Shown: piece after piece, positions 40,827 to 49,308 of the stretch
Layout: each line of letters starts with the position of its first letter
How positions within the stretch are numbered: the first letter of the stretch is position 1
Assembly: GCF_017301635.1 (NCBI RefSeq)
Contig: NZ_CP071091.1
Span: 9,602,501-9,666,500, forward strand
Direction: 5' to 3'
DNA from: Myxococcus landrumus
GTDB lineage: Bacteria; Myxococcota; Myxococcia; Myxococcales; Myxococcaceae
DNA length: 64,000 bases
Program-made: the position numbers and the translations under genes
Notes under the pieces: model-generated
Databases searched by the model: none
What the model was told of the DNA's origin: nothing
The model's input: the letters and a program-made list of their open reading frames with translations, nothing else

Positions 40827-43631
40827 CTAGTTGCGCACGCGCAGCAGCAGCTCGGCCTGCATCGGGCTGCGGCGGCTGGTCGCCGTGCCGAAGCGGTTGT
40901 TGTTCGAGCGCCACTGCTCCTGGACGAACGTGACGTCGCTGTTGTTCAGGACGTTGAAGAGGATGAGCGTGAGCTCCATCTTCGTCTCCTGCGTCTTCAC
41001 GATGCGGTTCAGGTCGTAGCGGGCCTGGACGTCGAACAGGAACTGGCTCGGCTGGCGCAGCTCGGAGATGGCCGCCGGGTCATTGAAGTCCGGGATGCCG
41101 TTGCTGGTGTTGTAGGCGTGGCCGGTGCCGCGCGGCGAGCGGACGACGCGCTGACGGTCCACGCTGCCTTCCTGGAACATCCACATGGGCGCGCCCGTGC
41201 GGTAGTTGAAGCGCACGCCGAAATCGAGGCCGAACGTCGTGGTGTAGCCGACGGCGCCCTTGATGGTGTGGCGGATGTCCTCGGGGGACGGACCCTCGAA
41301 GAACTTCTTGAAGCGCGGGTTGGCGCCGTAGCCGTCGAAGTAGTCGCCCACGGTGCCGTTGCTGAAGCCCAGGGTGTAGCTGGCCAGCAGGTCCCACGCG
41401 CCGGTGCGGCCCTGCGCCCACAGGTCCACGCCCTTGTAGTCACGCCAGGCCTCGTCCGGGTTGTGGATCTTCACGACCGTGTGGTTCACGTTGTCCACGT
41501 AGCCAATCACGCGCTGGCCGGAGGGGTCCCAGATGCGGTTGACCTCCTCGTCGACCCACATGTTGGAGTACTTGCGGTAGGTCAGGTCGGTGCCGATGAC
41601 GGCGCCCTCGCTGATGGCGTGGTGCAGGCCCAGCGACACCTCATCCACGCTCGGCGGCGTGTGGCTGCTCTTGTCGAAGAAGCGGCCGGACGCGCCACCC
41701 GCGACGCTGCACTGCGTGTTGCCAACGGTGTCGGGCGCACAGTCCGCGAACGCGCCACCCGCGAAGGTGGAGCGAACCTGGAGCAGCTCCGGGTTGGCGT
41801 GCTGCGCGATGAACACGTCGCCGACCTCGTTGGAGCGGCCGTAGTGCGCCTTCACCAGCGTCGAGCGGTTGCCGAAGATGTCGTACGTGGCGGAGAAGCG
41901 CGGGCCGATGCCCACCAGGTTGGTGATGAACTGGTTGTTGTCACCGTACAGACGGCCCAGGTCCGCGCGGAGGCCGGCGACGAGCGTCAGGTAGCGGTTG
42001 ACGTTCCAGCGGTCCTGGATGAAGGCGCCGGCGGTCAGCACCGAGGCCTCCGTGGTCAGCGGCGCCTGGACGCCATCGGTGTTGTAGAAGTCGATGCGCT
42101 CGTTGCAGTACTGGAACGTGGACGGGTCATCCGGGTTGCACTCGCCGTTGCGGTCGTTGAAGCGGCGGTTGCCAATCACCTGCGCCGTCTTGTCGCCGCT
42201 CAGGTAGCTGACCTGCACGCCCGCCTTCATCTGGTGGTTCTTCACCTTGAAGAGCAGCGTGGGGTCGAACTGGAAGCGCATGCGCTCTTCCGTGACCAGG
42301 TTGCCCACTTCGTTGCGCAGCGCGCCGGCGTTCCGGTACGTGGTGCTGTTGTAGATGTGGGCGATGTCCTGCGAGTCCTCGTCCATCGGACCGTTCCAGA
42401 TGTCCTTGTAGGTGATACCCGTCTGGAGCTGGAACAGGACGTTGTCGGTGAAGCTGCGGTCGTAGTTGACGATGGTGAAGAAGCCACCGCGGTCAATCTT
42501 CGTCTCCGCCTCGGGCGAGGCGAACGTCGACGAGACCTGGTTGGTGATGTTGTTGTTGTCGTAGTTGAACGCCAGGGACACGCGGTCCTTCGGCGTGGGC
42601 TGCCAGGTGAGCTTCAGGCGGGCCAGGCGCGTCTCGGTGTTGGACGGGCGGTTCTCCTCGCCCAGCGGCGTCTCGCGCTTGGAGAAGTTCCACTGGCCGG
42701 AGAAGTAGAACCACAGCTTGTCCTTGATGATGGGACCGCCCACGCCGACGAGCGGGCTGTAGAAGGCCGTCTCGGACAGCGGGACCTCGTTCTGCGTGTA
42801 GTTGGCGACGTTGGGGTTCTGGTTGGCCGCGCCCCGGTACTTCGCGTTGGCCCACGCCGGCGACAGAATCATCGTCACGTCGTAGGTGAACTTGTTGGAG
42901 CCGCTCTTGCTGACGACGTTCTCGATGAGGCCCAGCGAGTTGTACTGGGCATCCAGGCCGCCCGTGATGACCTCGAAGTTCTCCACCGCGTAGAAGCTCA
43001 TCGGCGAGCTGATGCTGCCGTCCACCACGTCGGACGTGTCCATGCCGTCGATGTAGAACTTGCCGTAGCGCGACAGGCCGGCGCGGAGGCTGGGGGCGTT
43101 GCCCTGGCCGACGCCCGCGACGAGCTGCGGCATGGCCTGCACCTGCGTGAAGACAGGCGAGGTGGCCGCCTTCTCCGCCGTCATCACCGCGCCGGTCTGC
43201 GCGGAGTCCGGGTTGATGATGGGGTTGACCTTCTCGACAATCTCGTAGGTGGCCACCGCCTGCGTCTCGGTGAACACCTCCAGCTTCACGTCCACCTGCG
43301 AGGCCTGGCCCAGCAGGACGGTGATGCCCGTCTTCTTGATGGGGGCGAAGCCCGGGACGTTGACCTCGAGGACGTAGTTCTCACCCGGGGGCAGGGTGTC
43401 GAACTCGAAGCGGCCGTCCTCGCCGCTGGTGCGGGACTGGGGCTGCTGCAGCGCCGGGCCACTCACCGTGAGCGGCACCTCGGCGAGCGGCGCGCCCGTC
43501 GGGTCATAGACGTAACCGGCCATGCGGCCGTAGTTCTGACCCGCGGCGAGCGCGGGCAGGGGAAGCGTCGCGAAGAACGCGACAAGCAGCAGCGCGAGCG
43601 CGCCGCCGCCTCGGAGGAGGGAGGTCTTCAT
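40827..43631 (-). CDS. TonB-dependent receptor with N-terminal carboxypeptidase-regulatory-like domain
   Basis: A 934-aa outer-membrane protein. ATG 43631 begins a signal peptide (LALLLVAFFATLPLPALA). Residues 35-120 are a carboxypeptidase-regulatory-like domain (GRMAGYVYDPTGAPLAEVPLTVSG, EDGRFEFDTLPPGENYVLEV). A plug follows (AEKAATSPVFTQVQAMPQLVAGVGQGN, FYIDGMDTSDVVDGSI, VEVITGG-like NFEVITGGLDAQY), then a long barrel ending in QAELLLRVRN. This layout is that of Oar/SusC-like receptors common in myxobacteria. The ligand is unknown; such proteins take up siderophores, sugars or oligomers, or export protein. It follows the lipoprotein at 43664 by 32 nt, and a TonB gene diverges upstream. Confidence 0.92.
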   Translation of the reverse strand: MKTSLLRGGGALALLLVAFFATLPLPALAAGQNYGRMAGYVYDPTGAPLAEVPLTVSGPALQQPQSRTSGEDGRFEFDTLPPGENYVLEVNVPGFAPIKKTGITVLLGQASQVDVKLEVFTETQAVATYEIVEKVNPIINPDSAQTGAVMTAEKAATSPVFTQVQAMPQLVAGVGQGNAPSLRAGLSRYGKFYIDGMDTSDVVDGSISSPMSFYAVENFEVITGGLDAQYNSLGLIENVVSKSGSNKFTYDVTMILSPAWANAKYRGAANQNPNVANYTQNEVPLSETAFYSPLVGVGGPIIKDKLWFYFSGQWNFSKRETPLGEENRPSNTETRLARLKLTWQPTPKDRVSLAFNYDNNNITNQVSSTFASPEAETKIDRGGFFTIVNYDRSFTDNVLFQLQTGITYKDIWNGPMDEDSQDIAHIYNSTTYRNAGALRNEVGNLVTEERMRFQFDPTLLFKVKNHQMKAGVQVSYLSGDKTAQVIGNRRFNDRNGECNPDDPSTFQYCNERIDFYNTDGVQAPLTTEASVLTAGAFIQDRWNVNRYLTLVAGLRADLGRLYGDNNQFITNLVGIGPRFSATYDIFGNRSTLVKAHYGRSNEVGDVFIAQHANPELLQVRSTFAGGAFADCAPDTVGNTQCSVAGGASGRFFDKSSHTPPSVDEVSLGLHHAISEGAVIGTDLTYRKYSNMWVDEEVNRIWDPSGQRVIGYVDNVNHTVVKIHNPDEAWRDYKGVDLWAQGRTGAWDLLASYTLGFSNGTVGDYFDGYGANPRFKKFFEGPSPEDIRHTIKGAVGYTTTFGLDFGVRFNYRTGAPMWMFQEGSVDRQRVVRSPRGTGHAYNTSNGIPDFNDPAAISELRQPSQFLFDVQARYDLNRIVKTQETKMELTLILFNVLNNSDVTFVQEQWRSNNNRFGTATSRRSPMQAELLLRVRN

Positions 43632-43663
43632 GGAAGGGCTCTGAGCAGGGGAATAGGTGGCGC

Positions 43664-44644
43664 TCACAGGGTGCTCCCGACGACGAAGAGCACGCCGGCG
43701 TAGCGATTGACGGTGGCGAGGTCGAGCTCCGTCGACGTGCAGGAGTCGACGCACAGGCCGGTGTAGCTGGAGGCGGGCTTCGCGGTGGTCGCGTTGAAGG
43801 TGCGCAGGCGCACCACCGGCGACCAACCGGCCTGACCGGGGGCGGCGGAGAACAGGTACACGGGCGTCTCCGAGGCGGGCGCACCCGTCGGCGGGCTCAC
43901 CAGCACGCCGTCCATCACCTTCAGGTTGCCGGCTTCGTCGACCGGCACCTCGCCACCTTCCAGGTAGGCGAGCTGCAGGCCGCGGTACCAGCCGCCCTTG
44001 GAGGTGTAGGTGGAGTCGGGGGTCAGCTTGTTGACCAGCGCCGTGAGGTCGATGATGGCGCGCAGGGCCACCGTGGTGCCCTCGCCAGCGGCGCCGCCGA
44101 AGGCGCCCTTGGTGAGCGAGGTGGCATCCTTGATGGCGTTGCACTGCTGACCGCCGGTGCCCGACCACGCGGCCACCTTCACCAGGGGCAGCACGGGCGG
44201 AGTGGTATTACCGGTGACCGTCAGCGGCAGCGCGGTGAACAGCGGCCACTGCTCGTTCTCGGGATACAGGTCGTTGCGGAAGTCGAACTCCGCCTTGCCC
44301 GTCTTGCAGCCGTCGGCGAAGTCGTAGGCGGTGGCGGACACGCGGCTGGCGGGCAGGTACGGCCGGCCGGCCTCGTCCACGGGGACGCCCGCGGTGGTGA
44401 TGGCGCCCTTGTCGTCCTTGCGCTCGGTTGCCACCTGGCCCAGGTTGAAGAAGGGCACCTTGGCACCCTTCACCATGGCATTCGTGGTCCGGTACGTGCC
44501 GCTGGTGGCGCGGAACTTGGTATCGAAGTTGGTGGCGTCGACTGCGCCCTGGTACTTGTCGCCGACCTCATCGGTCGACTCACCACACCCAACAACACTC
44601 AGGGCGGCGGCGAGCCCGAGCGCACACTTCATCTTTGTCTGCAC
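43664..44644 (-). CDS. Lipoprotein partner of the TonB-dependent receptor
   Basis: A 326-aa protein. GTG 44644 is chosen (GAGG 7 nt upstream); ATG 44632 is the alternative. The signal peptide MKCALGLAAALSVVGC ends in a lipobox. The mature part (DATNFDTKFRATSGTYRTTNAMVKGAKVPFFNLGQV, AYDFADGCKTGKAEFDFRNDLYPENEQWPLFTALPL, YLEGGEVPVDEAGNLKVMDGVLV) has no family I recognise. Four late Cys residues (CVDSCTS, QQCNAIK, GCKTG) are present. As the first gene of a two-gene operon with the receptor, it is probably its surface or periplasmic binding partner, as SusD is for SusC, though no SusD motif is seen. Confidence 0.8.
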   Translation of the reverse strand: MQTKMKCALGLAAALSVVGCGESTDEVGDKYQGAVDATNFDTKFRATSGTYRTTNAMVKGAKVPFFNLGQVATERKDDKGAITTAGVPVDEAGRPYLPASRVSATAYDFADGCKTGKAEFDFRNDLYPENEQWPLFTALPLTVTGNTTPPVLPLVKVAAWSGTGGQQCNAIKDATSLTKGAFGGAAGEGTTVALRAIIDLTALVNKLTPDSTYTSKGGWYRGLQLAYLEGGEVPVDEAGNLKVMDGVLVSPPTGAPASETPVYLFSAAPGQAGWSPVVRLRTFNATTAKPASSYTGLCVDSCTSTELDLATVNRYAGVLFVVGSTL

Positions 44645-44811
44645 GGAAAGACCTCTGGGAAGGGGACGAGGTGGCGGCCCTGTACCACGACTGTCCCGTC
44701 CACTGGTATCGTGTGGGGTGTCTTCTATGTGACACCCCAATCGTTCTGCTTATGCAGTAGAATTACACCCAGGGGTCATTACTTCCTCGCCTGTGGTATG
44801 GGGCCCTCGGC
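44645..44811. promoter_or_regulatory. Divergent promoter region with a palindrome (receptor operon / TonB)
   Basis: The region serves two opposite units. GGGGTGTC (44715-44722) and GACACCCC (44731-44738) form an 8-bp inverted repeat around an 8-nt centre. A good -10 box TAGAAT lies at 44758-44763 for the plus-strand TonB gene, about 49 nt before its start, but no matching -35 box is seen, so an activator or alternative sigma factor may be needed. The palindrome lies just upstream and could be the operator for both directions. Confidence 0.45.
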
Positions 44812-45546
44812 ATGTTCGCGCAGCACACCGACCCTCCCTCTCGCATCCTAGGCTTCGCCGCCTTCTCCATCGCCGTGCACGTCGGAGTCGCGGCGGCGCT
44901 GGGGTGGATTCTGAAACCCATCGTCGTCGAGGCCGAGGTGCCTATCGATGTGGTGTTGAGCCTTGTGAAGGCCGCGCCACCTCCGCCACCTCCTCCTCCA
45001 CCTCCTCCCGCGGCGCGCAAGACGACGCCCCGGACGGTGGAGAAGAAGCCCAAGACGGAGATTCGCCAGCCGGTGGAGGTCAAGCCGGTGGTGGACCAGA
45101 AGCCCTTGGAGCCGGAGCCCGAGCCGGAGGCCCCCGAGCCCGAGGCCCCCGTCGAGGGAGGCGTGGAAGGCGGCGTGGAGGGTGGCGTCGCTGGAGGCGT
45201 CGTGGGCGGAGTGGTGGGAGGCGTCGTCGGCGGGGTGGTGGGTGGGACGGTCTCCGAGCCGGTGAAGCCCAAGAACGTGCCGCCCTTCGTCATCGCGCGT
45301 GACGTGGTGCGGCAGACGCCGCCGAAGCTGTCCGAGGTGTTCAAGCAGGGCCACCGCGGCCAGACGCTCCAGGGCATCTACAAGGTGTGCGTCGCCACCA
45401 ACGGCAGCGTGTATGAGGTGACGCCGGTGAAGTCGGTGCCCGGCGCGGATGACGACATCATCCAGGGGCTGAAGAACGGCTGGGAGTACAAGCCGCAGAA
45501 GGTCCCGGTGTGCTTCCTCTACAACATCCCCATCACCATCCAGTAG
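44812..45546 (+). CDS. TonB-family energy transducer
   Basis: A 244-aa protein with one N-terminal membrane helix (IAVHVGVAAALGWILKPIVV). A periplasmic linker follows with eleven successive prolines, a Lys/Glu-Pro-rich part, and a Gly-Gly-Val repeat array (residues about 118-145). The C-terminal TonB fold reads LSEVFKQGHRGQTLQGIYKVCVATNGSVYEVTPVKSVPGADDDIIQGLKNGWEYKP. It would link a proton-driven ExbB/ExbD motor to an outer-membrane receptor. No exbB/exbD is in the window. It diverges from the receptor operon, suggesting a dedicated partner. Two of the three core Cys are unusual for TonB. Confidence 0.88.
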   Translation: MFAQHTDPPSRILGFAAFSIAVHVGVAAALGWILKPIVVEAEVPIDVVLSLVKAAPPPPPPPPPPPAARKTTPRTVEKKPKTEIRQPVEVKPVVDQKPLEPEPEPEAPEPEAPVEGGVEGGVEGGVAGGVVGGVVGGVVGGVVGGTVSEPVKPKNVPPFVIARDVVRQTPPKLSEVFKQGHRGQTLQGIYKVCVATNGSVYEVTPVKSVPGADDDIIQGLKNGWEYKPQKVPVCFLYNIPITIQ

Positions 45547-45547
45547 C

Positions 45548-45568
45548 GCGCCTCCGCGCGTGAGGCGC
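45548..45568. terminator. Weak terminator candidate between convergent genes
   Basis: GCGCCTC / GAGGCGC (7-bp stem, 7-nt loop) overlaps the 3' end of the TonB gene region, 2 nt past its stop, ahead of the convergent WYL regulator. There is no T-tract. Confidence 0.3.
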
Positions 45569-45610
45569 ACGGCGTCCGTTCGAGCCGTGCCGCCGTGACG
45601 GAATCGTGAC

Positions 45611-46330
45611 CTAGAGGGCGGAGAAGATGTCGCCGAGCGAGGCGAGCATCGCCTCCGAGCTTCGGATGCGGAACGTCGACGCGGTGATGCGCGTCGATTC
45701 GATGCGGTCGACGCGCAGCATGCGCACCGCGCCCCGCAGGTGGTCCCAGACGAGCAGGAACCAGGCGGGCCAGCTGAGCAGCAGGTAGTGCGGCTCCACG
45801 ACGCGCACCGTGCTCACGTCGTTCGTGCGGTAGGTGAGCTCCAGGGCGCGCTGCTCGAAGAACGCCTCCTGGATGGGGCGAAGCACCGCGGCCTTCGGCG
45901 GCTTCCACGTCGCCGCGATGTTCTTCGAGCTGGGACCGACGAGAATCCTCCGGCGCAGCCCGCTCACCCGGGCGCGGTCCTCCGGTGGGAACGACGTGGC
46001 GAGCTTCTGCCTCAGTCCCTTGAGCGTCGACAGCAGCAGCGGAGAGCGCAGTTGCTCCGCGAGCGCCAGGGCGAGGAGCAGGTCGAGGACCTCGTGGGCG
46101 TCCAACTGGACGCGCCCCAGCCCCGTCCGAGGGGGCACTCGCACACCGCCGCCCCGTCCCGCGTCCGACTCGATGGGGACTCCACGGGCCTCGAGCCGGG
46201 ACAGGTCCCTGCGGACCGTGCGCACGCAGACGCCCAGCTCCTTCGCCAGCTCCGGGGCCGTCCAGGAGGGCCGGGAGGCGAGCAGCCCGAGGACGCGGTC
46301 CAGCCGGTCGATGACAGGTTCACGCTTCAA
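45611..46330 (-). CDS. WYL-domain (YafY-type) transcriptional regulator
   Basis: A 239-aa regulator, start TTG 46330. An N-terminal helix-turn-helix (VIDRLDRVLGLLASRPSWTAPELAKELGVCVRTVRRDLSRL) is followed by EARGVPIESDAGRGGGVRV. The C-terminal WYL domain (VLRPIQEAFFEQRALELTYR, VRVVEPHYLLLSWPAWFLLVWDHLRGAVRMLRVDRIESTRI) is typical of ligand- or nucleic-acid-responsive regulators. It is divergent from the VOC/YdeI pair with a 78-bp gap, so those genes are its likely targets. There is no strong ribosome-binding site before the TTG. Confidence 0.9.
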   Translation of the reverse strand: MKREPVIDRLDRVLGLLASRPSWTAPELAKELGVCVRTVRRDLSRLEARGVPIESDAGRGGGVRVPPRTGLGRVQLDAHEVLDLLLALALAEQLRSPLLLSTLKGLRQKLATSFPPEDRARVSGLRRRILVGPSSKNIAATWKPPKAAVLRPIQEAFFEQRALELTYRTNDVSTVRVVEPHYLLLSWPAWFLLVWDHLRGAVRMLRVDRIESTRITASTFRIRSSEAMLASLGDIFSAL

Positions 46331-46408
46331 ACGTGACTCAGTCTGTCACCTTTTCGGGAGAGTGTCCTCGGGTCGCGAACGAACGCGGCCACGACACGAG
46401 AGCGAGCC

Positions 46409-46837
46409 ATGACCTTCTTGCGCGGAATGAGCACCTTCACCCTCTGGGCGGACGACCTGCCGGCGGCGACCCGCTGGTACTCGGAGTTGCTGGGGACCGA
46501 GCCCTACTTCCGCAGTGAAAACGCGGGCCGGGGGCCGGGCTACGTCGAGTACCGCATCGGCGACTCCCTGCATGAGCTGGGCATCATCGACAGGCGGTTC
46601 GCTCCGAAGGGGCTCGTCATGGGGCAGGGCGGCGCGGTGGTGTACTGGCACGTGGACGATGTCCCCGCGGCGCTCGCGCGGCTGCTGGAGCGGGGCGCGC
46701 AGCTGCTCGATGGCATCCGGGAGCGGGGCCCCGGCTTCGTCACGGCCTCGGTCATCGACCCCTTCGGCAACGTGCTGGGCATCATGTTCAACCGGCACTA
46801 CCTGGAGATGCTCGGAGCCCGCGATGGCGCGCGCTGA
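46409..46837 (+). CDS. VOC-family (glyoxalase/bleomycin-resistance-like) protein
   Basis: A 142-aa protein of two beta-alpha-beta-beta-beta units, starting MTFLRGMSTFTLWADDLPAATRWYSELLGTEPYFR (typical VOC opening) and ending FVTASVIDPFGNVLGIMFN. H near AVVYWHVDDV and E/D residues fit a possible metal site. Family members include dioxygenases, isomerases and antibiotic-binding proteins; the substrate is not clear. GAGAGCGAG precedes the start. It overlaps the next gene by 14 nt, so the two are translationally linked. Confidence 0.88.
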   Translation: MTFLRGMSTFTLWADDLPAATRWYSELLGTEPYFRSENAGRGPGYVEYRIGDSLHELGIIDRRFAPKGLVMGQGGAVVYWHVDDVPAALARLLERGAQLLDGIRERGPGFVTASVIDPFGNVLGIMFNRHYLEMLGARDGAR

Positions 46838-47450
46838 GCGGCGGTCGGTGGAAGCGGCTCCGACGCGGACGTTCCGCGGCGCGGCGGAGTTCGAGGCGTG
46901 GCTCGACGCGCACGGCGGAGCCCCCGCCGGGGTCTGGTTGAAGCTCGCGAAGAAGGGGACGGGGATTGCCTCGCTGACGGATGACGAGGCGGTGGATGTG
47001 GGGCTGTGCTTCGGCTGGATTTCCGGCCAGCGGAAGTCGCTCGACGAGCGCTTCTATCTCCAGAAGTACGTGCCCCGCCGCCCGCGCAGCCGGTGGTCTT
47101 GCGTGAACGTGCGCAAGGTGGAGGTGCTGCTCGCCCAGGGACGAATGCGGCCCTCGGGGTTGGCCGAAGTCGAGGCCGCCCAGGCGGATGGTCGCTGGGC
47201 CGCCGCCTACGAGTCCCAGCGGAACGCCACCGTCCCCGACGACCTGTCCGCCGTGCTGGCCGCGAACCCCGGGGCCGCGCGGGCCTTCGAGGCCCTGGGC
47301 AGGACGCGGCGCTATGCGCTCATCCTGGACGTCGTGACGGCGCGCACGGAGGCGGGGCGCGCCAACCACCTGCGCCGCGTCGTCGAATCGCTCGAGTCCG
47401 CTACCGCTTCCGAGGGGCGGCGTCCGAAGCGGGCAGCACGTGCAGGGTGA
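46824..47450 (+). CDS. YdeI/OmdA-like protein
   Basis: A 208-aa protein of the YdeI/OmpD-associated family. It shows FRGAAEFEAWLDAHGGAPAGVWLKLAKKGTGIASLTDDEAVDVGLCFGWISGQRKSLDERFYLQKYVPRRPRSRWS near the N-terminus, then VPDDLSAVLAANPGAARAFEALGRTRRYALILDVVTARTEAGRANHLRRVVESL. The family is linked to bacteriocin or peptide resistance in enterics, but its biochemistry is unknown. ATG 46824 lies inside the end of the VOC gene. Its last 50 bp overlap tail-to-tail with the gene on the other strand at 47401. Confidence 0.85.
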   Translation: MARAERRSVEAAPTRTFRGAAEFEAWLDAHGGAPAGVWLKLAKKGTGIASLTDDEAVDVGLCFGWISGQRKSLDERFYLQKYVPRRPRSRWSCVNVRKVEVLLAQGRMRPSGLAEVEAAQADGRWAAAYESQRNATVPDDLSAVLAANPGAARAFEALGRTRRYALILDVVTARTEAGRANHLRRVVESLESATASEGRRPKRAARAG

Positions 47451-49188
47451 AGGACAACTCCGGACCGAACGCGGTGCCATCGCGTTGCATCCGCCATCGG
47501 TAGGTGGCGAGGCCGGGGACGGCGGGCGCGGTGTGCGTGAAGGAGAATGTCTTCGACTGTCCGAGGACGATGGCGTCACCGGCGTCCAGGCTCAGGTCCG
47601 CCGTGCCATCGAGGGAGATGCCCTGCGTTCCATTGGCGGCGCTCCACAGCGTGGTGCCGGCGTTGGTCACCGTCACCGTGCCGCTGAAGACCTGGCCTGC
47701 CTGGACAGAGGCCACATCCGGGGTGGAGGGCACGAAGCTCGCGTCCAGGGATGGGGTGTCCAGGAAGGCGCCGAGAATCTGCTGCCGGAATGGGAGGAGC
47801 GTGGAGGTGTGGGTGGAGGAGGCGCCGTAGAGCCTGGGGTCCCCGGGTTGTGGCTGGGGGAAGAGCAAGTCGTTGCTCTGCACGAAGCGAGGGAAGCCGC
47901 TGGGGAAGGTGCCCACGCTGCCTCCCAGGTCACGCCCCTTGCTGTGCTCATGGCAGCCGCCACAAGAGAGCGACTCCGCGCGCGCCACGATGTGGTGGGG
48001 TGACAGGGGGCTGCCGATTCGCTGGAGCTCCGCCTGGAGGGCGTCGAAGAACGGGTTGGGGGTGGGCGCCTTGTTGAACTGCTCGATGAAGTTGTCCACG
48101 CCGTCGCGCATGAGCTGCGGGCTGCTCTGGGCGGCGTTGTAGAGGTCGGGGACGACGTAGTTGAAGCGATGGAAGTCCTCGACGGCGAGGCTCGCGACCT
48201 GGGTGATGAAGTGCTCGCGGAAGCTCACCGCGAGGGGCGTCGTGTTCAGGGGATTGAAGAAGTTCCCCCGGGGCGTGGACTTCGTGGTGACGGGGATGAA
48301 GCGCAAGGTGCAGCCGGTGGCATCGCATTGCTGCTTGAGCTTGAACTCGCGAAGCAGCCAGGGCGCGGGTTCGCCGACGCCCATCTGCATGAACTGATTG
48401 GTGCGGAGCTGTCCCGCGCCCGAGGCGTTGTCGCCATAGTTGTGGAGATGGATGACGGGGTTCCGGTCCGTGCCCACGCCCTCGAAGAAGAGCGCCTTCA
48501 CGCGGCGGCCGCGCTCGGTGGGGTCATCGACGGTGGAGAGGTCCGCCCACGCCCACGCGACCGGACGGCACCCCTCCAGCCCGAGCTCGGGTGAGGGGTT
48601 GGGGAGGACAGCCTCGAAGATGAAGCGGTTGCGCGAGCGACTCTGGGGGGCCGGGACGAACCGGGCGAAAGACATCCGGTACTCGCCGCAGTTGGCGCCA
48701 TCCGCGGGGGCCAGGTCGAAGCGGTTGAAGAGGCCCACGAGGACGTAGCTGTCCATGGACGCGGGCGTCCGGGCGGATGCGTCGACTCCCTCGATGGTTC
48801 GACAGACGTAGGGCGCGCCGTTGAGGGTGTTGCCGTTGTCGGAGCAGTGCGGACCGCCGGGCAGGTCGGAGGCTCCGGGCGCGGGGTTCTGGGTGTCCCA
48901 GAGCTGGCGGAAGAGCTGCTCCGCCGTGAAGCCCGAAGGCCCTGCCTGGCCGACGAGCTGCTCGAACACGCTCCGCGCGGTGATGGTGGAGACGATGGCG
49001 TAGTCGGTGATGGCGAGCGAGCGCAGCGGATCCATCATCGCCGCGGTGGGGGAAGGGCGCTGCGCCAGGGGCGTGGCCTGGAGGCCACCCCGCTCGGAGT
49101 GAAGGGACTCGGCGGAGGCGGGGCTTCCCGTCAGCAAGAGAAGTCCCGCCAACAACAGGCCTGTCGAGAAAGCGTGTGGAGCTGGCAT
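47401..49188 (-). CDS. Secreted protein with one CxxCH heme motif and an Ig-like tail
   Basis: A 595-aa protein with GGGAGGG about 7 nt before ATG 49188. The signal peptide is STGLLLAGLLLLTGSPASA. The middle part (LVGLFNRFDLAPADGANCGEYRMSFARFVP, IFEAVLPNPSPELGLEGCRPVAWAW) has scattered Cys. Near residue 400, LSCGGCHEHSKGRDLGG is a canonical CxxCH c-type heme site. The C-terminal 100 residues (PDVASVQAGQVFSGTVTVTNAGTTLWSAANG, YRWRMQRDG) look like an Nbr1-type Ig fold. This architecture recurs in myxobacterial secreted proteins; the function is unknown. It converges on the YdeI gene with a 50-bp overlap. Confidence 0.82.
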   Translation of the reverse strand: MPAPHAFSTGLLLAGLLLLTGSPASAESLHSERGGLQATPLAQRPSPTAAMMDPLRSLAITDYAIVSTITARSVFEQLVGQAGPSGFTAEQLFRQLWDTQNPAPGASDLPGGPHCSDNGNTLNGAPYVCRTIEGVDASARTPASMDSYVLVGLFNRFDLAPADGANCGEYRMSFARFVPAPQSRSRNRFIFEAVLPNPSPELGLEGCRPVAWAWADLSTVDDPTERGRRVKALFFEGVGTDRNPVIHLHNYGDNASGAGQLRTNQFMQMGVGEPAPWLLREFKLKQQCDATGCTLRFIPVTTKSTPRGNFFNPLNTTPLAVSFREHFITQVASLAVEDFHRFNYVVPDLYNAAQSSPQLMRDGVDNFIEQFNKAPTPNPFFDALQAELQRIGSPLSPHHIVARAESLSCGGCHEHSKGRDLGGSVGTFPSGFPRFVQSNDLLFPQPQPGDPRLYGASSTHTSTLLPFRQQILGAFLDTPSLDASFVPSTPDVASVQAGQVFSGTVTVTNAGTTLWSAANGTQGISLDGTADLSLDAGDAIVLGQSKTFSFTHTAPAVPGLATYRWRMQRDGTAFGPELSFTLHVLPASDAAPRKR

Positions 49189-49308
49189 GGCGTCATCCCT
49201 CCCGTTGGGGCTCTGCCCGAGGGGTTGAGAGGGCGCTGCCAGTAAATCAGTGCGCTGGGATGGAGATGGCCGCGGCGTTCCCAGGCGGGCGCGACTGTTC
49301 TGTGTCTG

